DNA of 64,000 bases from Heliocidaris tuberculata (lineage: Eukaryota > Echinodermata > Echinoidea > Camarodonta > Echinometridae). Below the pieces are notes generated by a model, which did not search any database, was not told where the DNA came from, and saw nothing but the letters and a program-made list of their open reading frames with translations. Positions 1 to 10,619 of this stretch are shown here, in pieces. The stretch's first letter is position 1. Every line of letters starts with the position of its first letter. A program made the position numbers and the translations under genes. The DNA lies in NCBI GenBank assembly GCA_025618425.1, contig CM046835.1, positions 19,561,374 through 19,625,373 on the forward strand. The letters are read 5' to 3'.

Positions 1-208
1 CATAATCAATAGTTATTGTTTTGAATTGTCAACCCGAATGATCTTTAATCTAGAAATTTTTTAAATGTTCAATCTCTTTTGCTTGGAAATCTGCTTATCC
101 TAGCATTTTACAATACGTTAGTATAAATCATCATTCAAGGAAATGACTATAGTTAAGCCAATGTTCAGGCCCTAACTGTAAATAATGTATGAAAGTGAAT
201 CTTCCTAC

Positions 209-1978
209 CTTCCTATTTGAATGGTTGGTTCCGTTGCATATATGACACCTTTAAAACCTGAAAACTGAAAAGAAAGGAAATAATAGAATTACTGGTTATT
301 TTTCTAAAGTGAAACAGCAAGCAACATCCCATTTTGTTACCCATATGAACCATAAAAACTGAAAATGGACATGATACAATTATGGCAGATAAAAAAAAAA
401 AAAACCCAAGCACATTGCCAAAAGCAATCTCATAGTGAAAGACGAAATGAAAATCTGTTTTTTCTTTTTGCTACTCAACAAATGCATAAATAATACAAAT
501 TAATAGAATGAAAGAATGTCTTATCTGATGAGGGTATTACAAACCTTTTGCTTGCCGTTTTTCAAACAGAAGTGGGCTAATGAGCAAGCAAATGAAAAGT
601 TTTGAAAATCCCTCTAATGAGCGGTCTATCAAACTAAAGATCGACCCCTTGCAGAGCATAGGTAAAGAATGGATTATGAAAGAGATTTTTCTGCCCTCTC
701 GGCTCATGCAGTGTGCCATTTGTAGAATTCTCTGTCAAAGAATAATGAGATAATGTCACTAAAAGTTGACACTTTACACTAATGGGTTAGGCTCGGCTGG
801 AAACTGCTGTCCTTAGTACTGAAAATGTTCAATACAGTGTAAAACATCCTTTTTTTGTTCACAGGAACCTTTTTCAAATTGCTATTTCTTTAGTGGTGTT
901 AAGACAGTTATTATTGTTTTACCAGAGCTCTTTTTTTAGATTTCAAGAGCTCTTTTAGAGGTTTATGAGAGCTAAATTGCTCACTGCTCCCATGTATTTT
1001 TTTTAATTCAATATCTTACCTCAGTGATGAATGGTAATCCCAGCATACAGTGGTAGTTTGAGATCAAGATAGCATCTACCGTAGACATGTCAATCATTCC
1101 AAACTGTGAACAGTTTTTAAAAAAAGTTAAATTAAGGGCAATATAGAAATTGTAACAACTCGAAAGCAGAAAAATCATTAAAACGGGTTGGTAAAAGGTT
1201 GAACAAAAACACATTAGCTATACTAAAGTTATGAATGTTTGAAAGTAAAGAATGTATGGTGAAGTGGTCATTCGATTTTGACGCAAATGCTGTACATTGA
1301 AATATTGTGAATTTCAAACTTCTCTCCTAAGTACAGGCACCTTTATTGCTAGGCTAAATGGGACACTAGTGATATTTGAAACCCTTCTTATCTTACTTGG
1401 GGGGGGGGAACAAGTACTCCAACAGTGTTTCATTTAACATTCATTGATCTAAAGATCAATTCAGGCACCAAAAGTGCTCATCAATCATTCATCCTTTCTT
1501 CCTTTTATTATTAATTTATTCATCCATCTATTGTTTCATTAATTTGTTTATTAACTCTTTCAGTCATTCCTTCATTCATTCCATCATTCTTTCTTTCATT
1601 CATTTATTCATTTTATTTCTTTCAGTCATTCATTCATTCATTCACTGCAACTAAAATCATTACCTCTGGTGTACAGACTTCTGGTATAGCATCCACAAAG
1701 ACCCTTCCACTGCACTCCTTCAGTTCCTGTACAATAAGTTTTTATAAAAAGTAGAGGACAGTTACATTGCGCAATAGGAGTACAAAAAAAAAAAAGAAAA
1801 CAAGGAAGATAAATGCATGTACAGTACATAATTAAATGAACAGAGAGGCTTTTTCGAAAGCACAATTTGTATTATGGCAATAATGTGGCTCATCTCTTCC
1901 TAATCTCAGAGAGCTAGTCACAGTTACACAATTTTTTTCTCTCTCTACTTTCTGTCTCTGTCTACCGTCTACCCCCCT

Positions 1979-2014
<36 letters not shown>

Positions 2015-5000
2015 CCTGTCCTCTGTCTCCTTCATACCTTCTCTTTCTCTTTCTCTTTCTTTCTCTCTCTCTCTTAATACCTTTGAATGTGAGAGTCCAT
2101 GACCCTTTTCACTTGGCTTCCAGTTTGGCATCTTTGAAAACTGAGTGCTGAAAGAAATACATATGAAAACAAAATATCTCGTTTGATGGTTTATTTTATC
2201 TGACTGCTAAGAAAGCATGTGTATGCTTGTAAGTAAGCAACCAGGGGACCAACAGCTTAAAGTCCTCTCCGAGGGACTTGGTAAAGAGGATTAATGCCTT
2301 ACCAAAAGGCACTAGCGCATCCACTTGGTTTCGAACCTGGGTCATCCAGTTACGAGACCACTGCTCTACCAATGAGCCATCGCGCCTCTGCAATAGCATC
2401 ACAGATTGATAATCTGTGATGATGACATTCACATTACCTGTCAGGCCTATTCCATAAAATGCTCAAGGCACTAAACTCTTACCAGAGTGTCTTTAACTAT
2501 GATGTCACCAGGGGCAGATAACCCATCAAAAAAGTCAATTACATTTTGTGATAGAATCAAGCAAAGCTTACAAGACAAAAAATATAGGACATATGCCAAA
2601 CAATGTGGGAAGGAAATAACAACTGAGTTTACTAAATAAAGATAAAGACATTCAGTTATAAATACTTAGAGCAGTCAGGATGGAGAGGTCCTAGCGTATG
2701 GCAGTGATCTGGCATTCCTTACAGATATTTACACTGAAATTCACGGGAAATCATAGATGGAATACCAAATGATCTCTTACAAACACCTTTTGAAAGAAGG
2801 AGAACAACATGAGACAATATTTAAAATGTTTCTTTCAAATTTCCTTTTTGCTACCAATATTTTACCTTGCGCATAACATACAGCCTCTATGTGTAAATGA
2901 CAGCGAGATTTCCTTAGTATCTTTATGTTTTCAATTTGATGGTTCAAAGTCAAACGACTCATCTACTACATGATAAACAATTCAAACTCAATTCAAGTCA
3001 GAGTTTCTATCAAATGCAATTCCATTACAAGAACTAAAAAGTAACTTAAGATTTAAGACATTTAAGATTTAAACATTACCTTGGAACAAGAGGAAGAGGG
3101 AGGAAATGTTGAAGGCTTCTGAGGTCCAGGCTGCAGTCTAGAAGGATTGTGGTCCCCTTGAAGGTCAACAGGAGACATGGTGTACTGGGTTGCTCCGAAA
3201 GACAATACTGCAAGGTTAAACAGATAATCTTTTTTTTTTTTTCAAACTGTTGTTGTTTTTGTTGTTTTTAGAGATTTGGGGGAGAAAAAGAGGCTTTGAT
3301 TAATTGTGGGAATTTTTTTTCTTTTGTCCCCCCCCCCCCCCCCCCCAGTCTGCAAGCACAGACCTAATTTGACACTTTATCAGAAAATCATTGTGTCTTG
3401 AGAGGAGCCTAATCCAGCTACCTACTGGTCATGTCAATAGGTTGTGGCGGGCTTACATAACTTCCGGTTAGCAACCCTAAGAGCGATGAAAACAATATTC
3501 GTGCTTGCTCAAATCCTGCTCGAATGCTGATCACACAACCTGGTAACAGCTTCTGACTCTTATCAGGACCATTATAGCCTCGGCATTGTGCTGGTCGATG
3601 ATTCGGTCGAGCAAGCCATGTTTGATGGTCTGCTGATCATGCAAGAATCTCTGTGTTTTCATCGGTTGTCAATGGCATTGAACGAAAGTACCCGGATGAC
3701 TGCCCCGATCTATATGCAGCTGTAGTACATGGCCTATTGTAGTCTTACAGTGCAGACACTCTTTTACGACTGACCAGGGTTTGTGCCTGCAAACTACTCC
3801 CCCCCCCCCCCCCCCCCCCAGCCTGGAAATGTGATAACCTTTTGCTTGTCCACATTCTGGTACATGTGCCCTTTTGTCAAAGATTTCTGGATCCGCACTA
3901 TAATATATCATGGCAGTGATGGCACTATTCATTACCAATTCCACAGGCATGACAGGATGTCTCTGAAGTTAGCATCTCGGCTGACCCAGTTGTCTGTTGA
4001 TCGGTCTGTCAGCTTTGCATCCCCAAATTTATTGGCAGTGTATACAGCCACATGCCTGTGTCTCTACTATACGGCCACACACGTGTAACTGTATCCAGCT
4101 ACAGCTGGATACTGTCTAAAATTCTCTGCAACACTTAGACTCTGTGCAACGTGCCGGCATATCGCTTGTGCTATATGCACTTGCTATATGCATACCGGTA
4201 TGTGCCGCGCCGCTGCACAGTCTAAGTGTCACAGAGAATTTTATACGCGTGTGGCTGTATCCTCAGGCCAGGCGGTGGATACAGCCACACGTGTGTGGCT
4301 GTATACACTGCCAAATTTATTACATCATGGACAGGAGTTGCTCAAGCCAACTGCAATGAAACTATCCATACAATCATGTACGCAGGCCTACCAAGTCTCG
4401 CGCATTGGGCGTGACAGTCAGTGCATTAGGGCTGTTACTCACGCCCAAAAATCTCTTTCTCACGCTTGACCTCACAGCCCATCTCCATTATACATACCGC
4501 ACGGTGAGCGCACAGTTCCTCTCCTACAGCTACCTGGGGGTCGTTTCATCAAATCAACTCCATAAGTCCATAACAGTCATAACTTTGTCGGCGATCTACG
4601 GAAATGTCATGGACTTGACAAACTGTTTCACGAAGACATGATAAACGACAATACTCATCGAAGTTGTCGCTGATTGTCGTTATGACGGTTTGATGAAACG
4701 ACCCCCTGGGTCCTGGCGCTGATCTGATGCATGGCTGGTCTTTGACGTGACCTTGGTGTCTGTGTATGTTGAGCTGTCACAATCTCAACAATAAACAAAA
4801 ACTCACCACAATTTCAATCTCTTGCCAAAGTAGTCTTGCAATCAGCTCTTTCATGTCACTTGTGTCATTGTGTGTGTGACGACTGACATGACTGACGCGA
4901 CGTGTCAGTTGAAAATCCAAATAGGGACTATAGATTTCTAAGACTAAGTAAAATGCAATTAATCAAACACGCTGATGTTGGAAAACAAACAATACCAAAG

Positions 5001-5721
5001 GTTCTCTACAGGCTACATATGCAGAAACCAATGTATGGTCAGGGGTCCTAAACTAAAGCTACGCAGGTCTTAAAGCTATGCTCCTCGAAAATACAAGCAA
5101 TGCGACGCGTTCAATGCGCCAAACTTTTGGTGTGACTGAGCAACAAGAGTATCATTTACGTTTAAGCATTTGTCAACAAGAACGCGTAATTTTCCTTTTT
5201 TTTATTTTTGGTGATATTATCGCTATTTTCAAATCGGGATAAAATTCATGTCAGCTTAAAAATCAACATTTGCATTCATTTATTAATATTATGTGTGCAT
5301 TGCTTTAGGACCCTTTCATTTTTTTCGATCAAATTCGACATGGGTATAGACATCGACTTGAAAATTATTTGATATTTGTCCGTCATAGTTTTCTCAGGAA
5401 TTTAATTTAAGAGTAGACTATGTAGAACCAAGATATATAAAAGAAATTGGCATTATCGTGGTTGAGGAAACCACCATTCACTCCATACAGAAGCACTTCA
5501 TTGAATTGCATTACATGCATTGCCATTAGTTTTCCTCTTTATTATTATTAAGAAAACTAATGAAGTGCAATGACTCTGCACTTTATTCTTGCGTGCTAAC
5601 ATAACAAACGAGTGGTTTCCTCAACCACGATATACTATAAAGTATAGTATAGTGAAGAAATTTGCATAAATCATTGAAAAAGTGACTTTTTAGCCGCTGG
5701 AAACAAATTGCGTAGCTTTAG

Positions 5722-5766
<45 letters not shown>

Positions 5767-6006
5767 ATCATAATAACATTATTATGACTCCGTCGAGCCC
5801 AAGCCCGCTGCCATCAGCCATGGCAGCTGAGCTGCGGCTTCCCGTGCCGACATAAGCCTACTACTGGCGGCTTGGTTTAGTCAGCCCCACATGCAGATTT
5901 TTGTGCGCCTATTGTTTATAGACAAAATTACACAATATTAGGACTTTCTGTGTCATCTTTTAACAATATCAGAATAAATTTGTTTCATATCTCTTACCAG
6001 CTTCAT
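209..6006 (-). CDS. INTS9: Integrator complex subunit 9 (INTS9), 5' part, six exons
   Basis: INTS9 is the catalytically inactive metallo-beta-lactamase/beta-CASP partner of INTS11 in the nuclear Integrator complex, which cleaves snRNA and other nascent RNAs. Exons on the minus strand: 6006-5998 (Met-Lys-Leu), 3207-3080, 2147-2081, 1726-1664, 1103-1020 and 264-209. All have AG acceptors and GT donors, and the phases join without a stop. Family-typical stretches are [11 protein letters not shown] with FLPLPLVP (exon 2), [16 protein letters not shown] (exon 4), [14 protein letters not shown] with LPFITE (exon 5) and [11 protein letters not shown] (exon 6). These cover roughly the first 136 residues of a protein that is normally about 650 long, so the gene continues beyond the left edge. 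The introns carry a tRNA-derived SINE, microsatellites and several inverted-repeat elements. The identification rests on family recall of conserved motifs and is strong. Confidence 0.94.
1441..1650. repeat. Degenerate ATTC/TTCA microsatellite
   Basis: About 200 bases of TCATTCATTC-type tetranucleotide repeats with interruptions, in INTS9 intron 4 (between exons 4 and 5). A separate TC-rich dinucleotide tract at 1938-2074 abuts the exon 3 donor. Confidence 0.9.
2215..2388 (-). repeat. tRNA-derived SINE in INTS9 intron 2
   Basis: On the minus strand a head with a pol III A box (TGGCTCATTGGTAGAGC) and B box (GGTTCGAAACC) at about 2388-2325 is followed by a non-tRNA body reaching about 2215. The acceptor arms do not pair convincingly and the tail is long, so this is a SINE and not a functional tRNA gene. 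A short palindrome at 2398-2422 (CATCACAGATT with its complement) lies just outside the head. Confidence 0.75.
2684..2861. repeat. Dispersed repeat, copy 1 (partner at 16284-16457)
   Basis: About 175 bases, from GGTCCTAGCG to TTGCTACCAATATTTTAC, match 16284-16457 in the same orientation at roughly 85 percent by eye. The partner lies inside the right end of the 13952-16487 transposon; this copy lacks the terminal inverted repeat. Confidence 0.8.
4025..4321. repeat. Inverted-repeat element in INTS9 intron 1
   Basis: A 21-bp arm, TTGGCAGTGTATACAGCCAC followed by A (4032-4052), is repeated inverted at 4294-4314. Inner arms also pair: AATTCTCTG.CAACACTTAGACT near 4121-4142 against AGTCTAAGTGTCACAGAGAATT near 4219-4240. 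The several overlapping small reading frames here have no support as genes. Confidence 0.75.
4536..4706. mobile_element. MITE with GGGGGTCGTTTCATCAAA termini
   Basis: Perfect 18-bp terminal inverted repeats, GGGGGTCGTTTCATCAAA at 4536-4553 and its complement at 4689-4706, bound a 171-bp element without coding capacity. It belongs to a group of hairpin elements in this window whose ends share GGG...TTTCAYMAA. Confidence 0.85.
5042..5733. mobile_element. Inverted-repeat element with a nested TA-flanked MITE and a 43-base poly-C
   Basis: The left end GGGGTCCTAAACTAAAGCTA (5042-5061) and the right end TAGCTTTAGGTCCCCCC (about 5713-5729) are imperfect inverted repeats. Inside lies a second element, 5456-5630, with perfect 19-bp ends TCGTGGTTGAGGAAACCAC and TA on both sides, typical of Tc1/mariner-type MITEs. 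The right end runs into an uninterrupted poly-C tract, 5724-5766. Confidence 0.7.
5998..6006 (-). CDS. INTS9: INTS9 exon 1, only three coding codons
   Basis: Reading the minus strand, ATG AAG CTG is followed at once by the donor GTAAGA. It supplies the conserved Met-Lys-Leu start of INTS9, and exon 2 opens in phase with Tyr-Cys-Leu-Ser. An ORF scan cannot find it. It was chosen because no other in-phase ATG precedes the conserved YCLS segment, which begins exactly at the exon 2 acceptor. The ATG inside exon 2 at 3178 is in another frame. Confidence 0.85.
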
Positions 6007-7509
6007 GACTGCTACGTTGTAGTTCTTAGTACTTTACTAATAAAATGTAAAGAAGCTCTGAAATTGCGAGAGACAAATTCCCCTACCCTCAGCAACCTTA
6101 ACCAGAACTGAACATTACGGTATCTTAGAAAAGGAAATTTAAAAAAGGACACTCAAAAAAGATGCAGCAGCATGCAGTGTGCACCTTTTGCGGGGTCCTG
6201 TTATAACTGTAGATGATTTACCAGATTTTGGGGGTATGTGAACCAGCAAATTTAAGCATGCACTTATGTTACTAACTCAAACTTTAGCATTAACTTTTAA
6301 GGAATTAGACTAGTTGTGGTAGGTAGTGGACTGGCAATGTTTACGTCTGTGCTGTGCCTGTGACCTGTGTGCAGGTGTGTGGCACTGTGGCTGCTGTGAC
6401 TGTGTCGACCATGCCCATGGTGACTGTCAGTGTGACTGAGTCTGTATAGTGTGGTGACTCTGCCACTGTTGGTTGGACAGTGTTGGACTCAGGTCTGCTC
6501 GCTATTCATAAGGACCACTATTCATTTAACACACGTTGTGAATAGCAGTCCTTATGAATAGCGGTCCTTATGAATAGTGGTCCTTATGAATGGAGGTCCT
6601 TATGAATAGCGAGGTAATTTGTCAATGGTTTGCTCACTATTAGCTATTTAGCATAATTTAGAAGGACCGCTATTTGTACAAAACCGCGCTATTCATTTAG
6701 TCGCCCATTATGGATAGCAATCCTTATGAATAGGTGGTCCTTATGAATAGCGGTCCTTATGAATAGCGAGGACTTGGAGGGACCAACATTTTCAAAATTT
6801 CAGCTAAATGTCTAGTCCACACACTTTTTTTTTTCAGTGGCTAAGCCTAAGAAATAATTTATTCAGTTGTTTATGTGAATTTCTTAGATCTACCTTGGTT
6901 CTACAGATTCTGAAGTTGAATTGTAGAGAAAATCAGACAAACAAATGTCAGTAACAAACATTTTCAAGTCGATTATTATTGACGCCCATGTGAAATTATG
7001 TTCGACCACACGTTATCTTCAATAACCTAGTTGCATATATGTGAGTGGTTCAACCAAATGAAAGGGTACGCACTTGTATTAGATGATTCAGAGCATACAT
7101 GTACCTGCCTATAGGGACACCTAGGATGATACTGAACGCAGGCACCATGCCTCTGTATTCAGTTCCAAGTTTTCTTCCTTTTCAAGATGGCTGGATGATG
7201 GTTTCCTGGTGCAGGCGATTCATAATCGTACTTAATGGGCTCATTCTTCCAGCACCTCTCCAAAGCTACTTCAAAACTGCACACTCTGGGCAGTAATGGT
7301 GTGAAGATTATTCCATGGCTTACGTATTACATTAAAAAAAAAATTGTCAAAATGAAAATAAAATGCAGTGAAAATGTGGAGTTTGGTCTTAATGATACTC
7401 GAGAGAAGCTATGTGTTAGAACTCTCGAGACTAATTTGAAAAGACGTTTGAAAGGAATTTTATCCTAGAGAATTTCTGATCATTGTGTCTTCTGCAAACT
7501 ATGTTTCAG
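6007..7509. other. Divergent intergenic region between INTS9 and the RAG1-N-like gene
   Basis: This holds the INTS9 5' leader and promoter and presumably the leader exon of the plus-strand gene, which I could not place. 6330-6470 is a degenerate GTGACTGTG-rich stretch. 6480-6775 is dominated by tandem units of about 17 bases, GGTCCTTATGAATAGC. No TATA box or coding exon is convincing. Confidence 0.6.
6480..6775. repeat. Short tandem repeats of GGTCCTTATGAATAGC
   Basis: At least seven copies or variants of the roughly 17-base unit occur, in two clusters around 6545-6612 and 6715-6768. Inverted forms (GCTATTCATAAGGACC type) lie at 6500-6515 and a remnant near 6685. It looks like decayed satellite or transposon ends. 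Confidence 0.7.
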
Positions 7510-8687
7510 ATTCAAAATGGAGGAGCACGTCAAAGCATTGGCCGTTATGTGTAGGATCTGCTGGCAGGTCATCACATCACACAAAAACAAATGTTGTATC
7601 GCCAAGTGTAAGACAGAGCTTCTTGCTGTGTACAACCTGAACATAGATGAAGATCAAAAGGACATTCATCCATCATCTATTTGTGGAAAGTGCAGGTGAT
7701 TGTGAGCTCTAAGATATATATCTGAAAGCTCTTGACTGTTTTTCCATTAATGTAATGTTGTTTCAATAGAAATCTCTCAAACTTCAGAAATGATGATTGT
7801 GCCATGTGAATAGCAAGTCTAGATTTGATATGTTAATGTTTTTGTTGTAACCATTATTATTTTGAGCTCTTTCTTGGTTTATGAAGTCAAAGAGAATTTA
7901 TTGAATCTCATAGAAGATAGTAGTACATGTAGTACATGTACTCTGTAGTACAGTGAATGTAGATCCAGATTACAAATCTTACGTAATTTTTTTTTTTTTT
8001 TTTAGGGGGGGGGGGGAATGGGGCCCAAGTATATGTCAAAAATTTTTGCCATTCCCCCTCCCCTGGATTCGCCATTGGTGCATGTTGGGCATGAGTATTA
8101 TCCATTCATTTTCTATAATTACCAAATTGAAAATATGTTGATATTTAATTATATCACACCCAACACCAATTTGCAATTTTTCTTAGTGAGAATTTAACCA
8201 TTTTTTTTTTAATAGTATTATTTCGATCCTGAAATAGACATATTTCATGGGGAGTGTTTCATCAAGTGTCTTGTCAGTGATTTTTACTGACAAATTTGCT
8301 CTCAGCCAATCAGATGCAAGGATTTCAGTAGTTTATAACAGTTGTCGGTAAAAATCACAAAACGCTTGATGAACCCCTGATATGATTCTTTTTTGTTGTT
8401 GCTGCTATTTTCTACATCATGCATGCACTCATTCTTCAGAAAACAGATGCAACGATGTCACACGGCCATGCAGAAAGGAAAGAAATATGGAGGAATTCTT
8501 CCGGAGATCCAGAATTTCTCGGCTCATGACTCAACTTGCCATGTGTGCAGTGTTTATGCTGCTTACGTGACACAATGCCGCCTTCAGTCCACATCAAACA
8601 GCATACCAGATGGAGAAATCAGAGTGCCTTCTGAACCCATCCTTCAATCTGTGACAAGGACTGCTGGAGATGCAGTTCCAGAGCCAG
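7510..8687 (+). CDS. RAG1-N zinc module 1 (exon pair A1/B1)
   Basis: A1 (7510-7695) encodes MEEHVKALAVMCRICWQ onward to C-x2-C, ending in phase 2 after GGA AAG TGC AG. B1 (8440-8687) completes Arg and continues with KQMQRC and NFSAHDSTCHVC. The ATG at 7517 follows the acceptor by seven bases. Because the acceptor is good, an upstream non-coding exon is likely. B1 ends in phase 1, which fits A2. Confidence 0.8.
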
Positions 8688-10619
8688 GTGTGTATTTGAA
8701 AATGTTGAGCTTCCTCAAGGGGAACATGAAATTAAGATTATGCAGCAGGGATTTCCATTGCAAAACCCAAAATGAGGTTACAAACTAGAAGTAAAGTCAT
8801 GCAAAACTGTATTCAAAATTTGTTACATTCACAACAATTTTAACACAGAGACCCACATGTCAAACTAGTGAATTTAAATTCCAAATATTCCCTTCTAATT
8901 GTGCGTCTCTTGTACGGCACAGATCTGGAGGATCACATCAAGGCATTGGCGATGCTTTGTAGAATCTGCTGGCAGATCATCAAGTCTTCAAAAAACAAGT
9001 GTCGTGTAGCCAAGTATAAAACAGAACTTCTTTCTGTGTACAACCTGGATGTAGATAAGGATCAAGAAAACATTCACCCAACAATCATGTGCTGCAAATG
9101 CAGGTAATTGTGAGCTGAGAAAATGCTACTAATCTTTTTCATTTTAGTCTATTAAACCCTTTCAGGACAGGAGTAATTTAAGGGCTGAATTGGTCACATT
9201 TTGTTCTTCAAACTGGCAACAATAATATTTTTCTTTTAGTGCTACATGGTTCTGATAAGGTGTAATGTCTTTGAAAACAATATACACTGTACATGGTCAG
9301 AAACTTTGTCAAAAAGTTGAAAAAAATTCCCAAATTCAATGAAAAAGAATGATTTTGAATCTCTCAATGTGTTGCCAATTTAAGGATTTTAAAGCTTATT
9401 CTCCTCTTAAAATTCCTGGCATCAAACGCAATGTGACCATGCAACAAAAATGGACATTGTGTGTGCAGAAATTTTTGTTCTTTCTACTCATGCATCTGGT
9501 ATATTTTTTAGAGCTCTGAATCAAAAGTTATTGAGCCAAACCACAAAATGTGGTCAATTGTCTTGAAAGGGTTAATGTTGCAATGATGAGGATTGATATG
9601 TGTGTATAAGTTGAGGGGAGGGGATATTGAATTACAATAACCAATGATATATTAATTTCAACATTTTAATGAGAAACCTAAACAAATAATGAAAGTTTAC
9701 ACCATGCAAAGCTTCTTGTTCTTGGATATCCCTCACATATTTCAGGACCAATGCTGGCCTTTTTTTTAAGTCAAATTTTTTGACTACTCTTTGACGCATA
9801 CTTCAGTTCCTTAATTCATAGTCTTCATTAAACCCTTACATGCAAATCATTATCTAAGTCTCTGCGTTGACACTGTTTTCTTCTCTATGGCTGATAATGT
9901 TTTCTCAATTTTCAGAAGTCAAATGCAGCGATGTTATCGTAATGTGCAGACAGGAAAGTCATTTAGAGGAACGCTTCCAGAGATCCAGAACTTTTCAGCT
10001 CACGACTCTTCTTGCCGTGTTTGCAGTCTTTATGCTGCCCATGTGACACAAATCCAAACTGAGTTTACAGGCCCATTAACATCAAGCAGCACACCAGACC
10101 TTCAAGAGCTATCTCAGCCACACCTTCTGTCTTCAGCAAAGATCTCTGTGGATGCAGTCCCTGAATCGGAAACTGCATCATGTGGGAGTAAGCGGGCATG
10201 GAACGACAAGGCCAGTTTGAAGGATGTCAGCGAGGACCGGGCACGTAAGCGGACAAAAGAAGTAAATGAATACCTTGACGACTTCTGTAAGGAAGAGAAA
10301 GAAGATAAAATTGATGTCCTTTTCTTTCTGCTGTGTGAAAGTCTGCGAGAGTCGGGTGACCCTAGATATGAAGAGGTAATTTTGAGAAGGCTGTTGAGAA
10401 GTTTATGATATTATGATTGATCTGCAGCCTTTGTAAACATATTTTGAATTGTGTCTTGTATGATTCAGTAGATTTTAAAATATTTTATTTAACTCAAATT
10501 CAGTGGGTTCTTTTTTCTTCAATAGGTTTTGGCTTTGTGGAAGAATACCAGTGAAGTCTCAGCAGAGGCAGAGGACACACATCACTTTCCAATGGACTTA
10601 CATACCTTTGTTACAAATG
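7510..10619 (+). CDS. RAG1 N-terminal-like protein with two tandem zinc modules
   Basis: Exons: 7510-7695 (ATG at 7517), 8440-8687, 8923-9103, 9916-10375 and 10526-10619. All have AG/GT boundaries and the phases join without a stop for about 387 codons. The exons form two repeats of an A-B pair. Each pair carries C-x2-C (12/15 and 155/158), an acidic stretch ending in IHP (50-52, 193-195), C-x2-C (56/59 and 199/202), MQRC, then NFSAHDS.C.VC (H89, C93, C96; H232, C236, C239). That order (CRIC ... D-x-D ... IHP ... C-x2-C ... H-x3-C-x2-C) is the pattern of the zinc-binding region in the RAG1 N-terminus. The copies are about two thirds identical. The last 85 residues are charged and helical. No DDE catalytic core is seen. 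The 5' leader and the 3' end are unplaced. Family assignment is by motif pattern only. Confidence 0.75.
8249..8377. mobile_element. Hairpin MITE in intron A1-B1
   Basis: The ends GGGGAGTGTTTCATCAAG and CTTGATGAACCCC pair. Inner stems GTCAGTGATTTTTACTGAC and GTCGGTAAAAATCAC also match. The element is 129 bp, of the same end type as 4536-4706. Confidence 0.7.
8923..10375 (+). CDS. RAG1-N zinc module 2 (exon pair A2/B2) and linker
   Basis: A2 (8923-9103) and B2 (9916-10375) repeat the A1/B1 architecture with the same intron position and phase inside the module. This indicates duplication of a two-exon genomic unit. B2 is longer than B1 and continues through a Ser/Pro-rich linker (residues about 248-290) into a charged segment, residues 301-356, that begins KASLKDVSEDRARKRTKEV. 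A2-B2 intron sequence carries a TTAA-flanked MITE (9166-9571). Confidence 0.8.
9166..9571. mobile_element. TTAA-flanked MITE, copy 1 (about 406 bp)
   Basis: TTAA at 9162-9165 and 9572-9575 flank a sequence with CCCTTTC/GAAAGGG ends. It is homologous along its whole length to 44118-44524. TTAA target choice and short CCCTTTC ends suggest a non-autonomous piggyBac-type element; family assignment is inferred. Confidence 0.8.

Noticed and set aside
1832..2131. Glu/Arg-rich minus-strand frame through the TC tract
   Set aside because: Only its first part (2147-2081) overlaps INTS9 exon 3, and in another frame usage; the rest is microsatellite beyond a clear donor.
2300..2388. Functional tRNA gene on the minus strand
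   Set aside because: A and B boxes are present but acceptor-stem pairing is poor and a long SINE-like body follows.
7953..8141. Open frames around the poly-T/poly-G tract at 7990-8015
   Set aside because: They are produced by homopolymers inside an intron of the RAG1-N-like gene.
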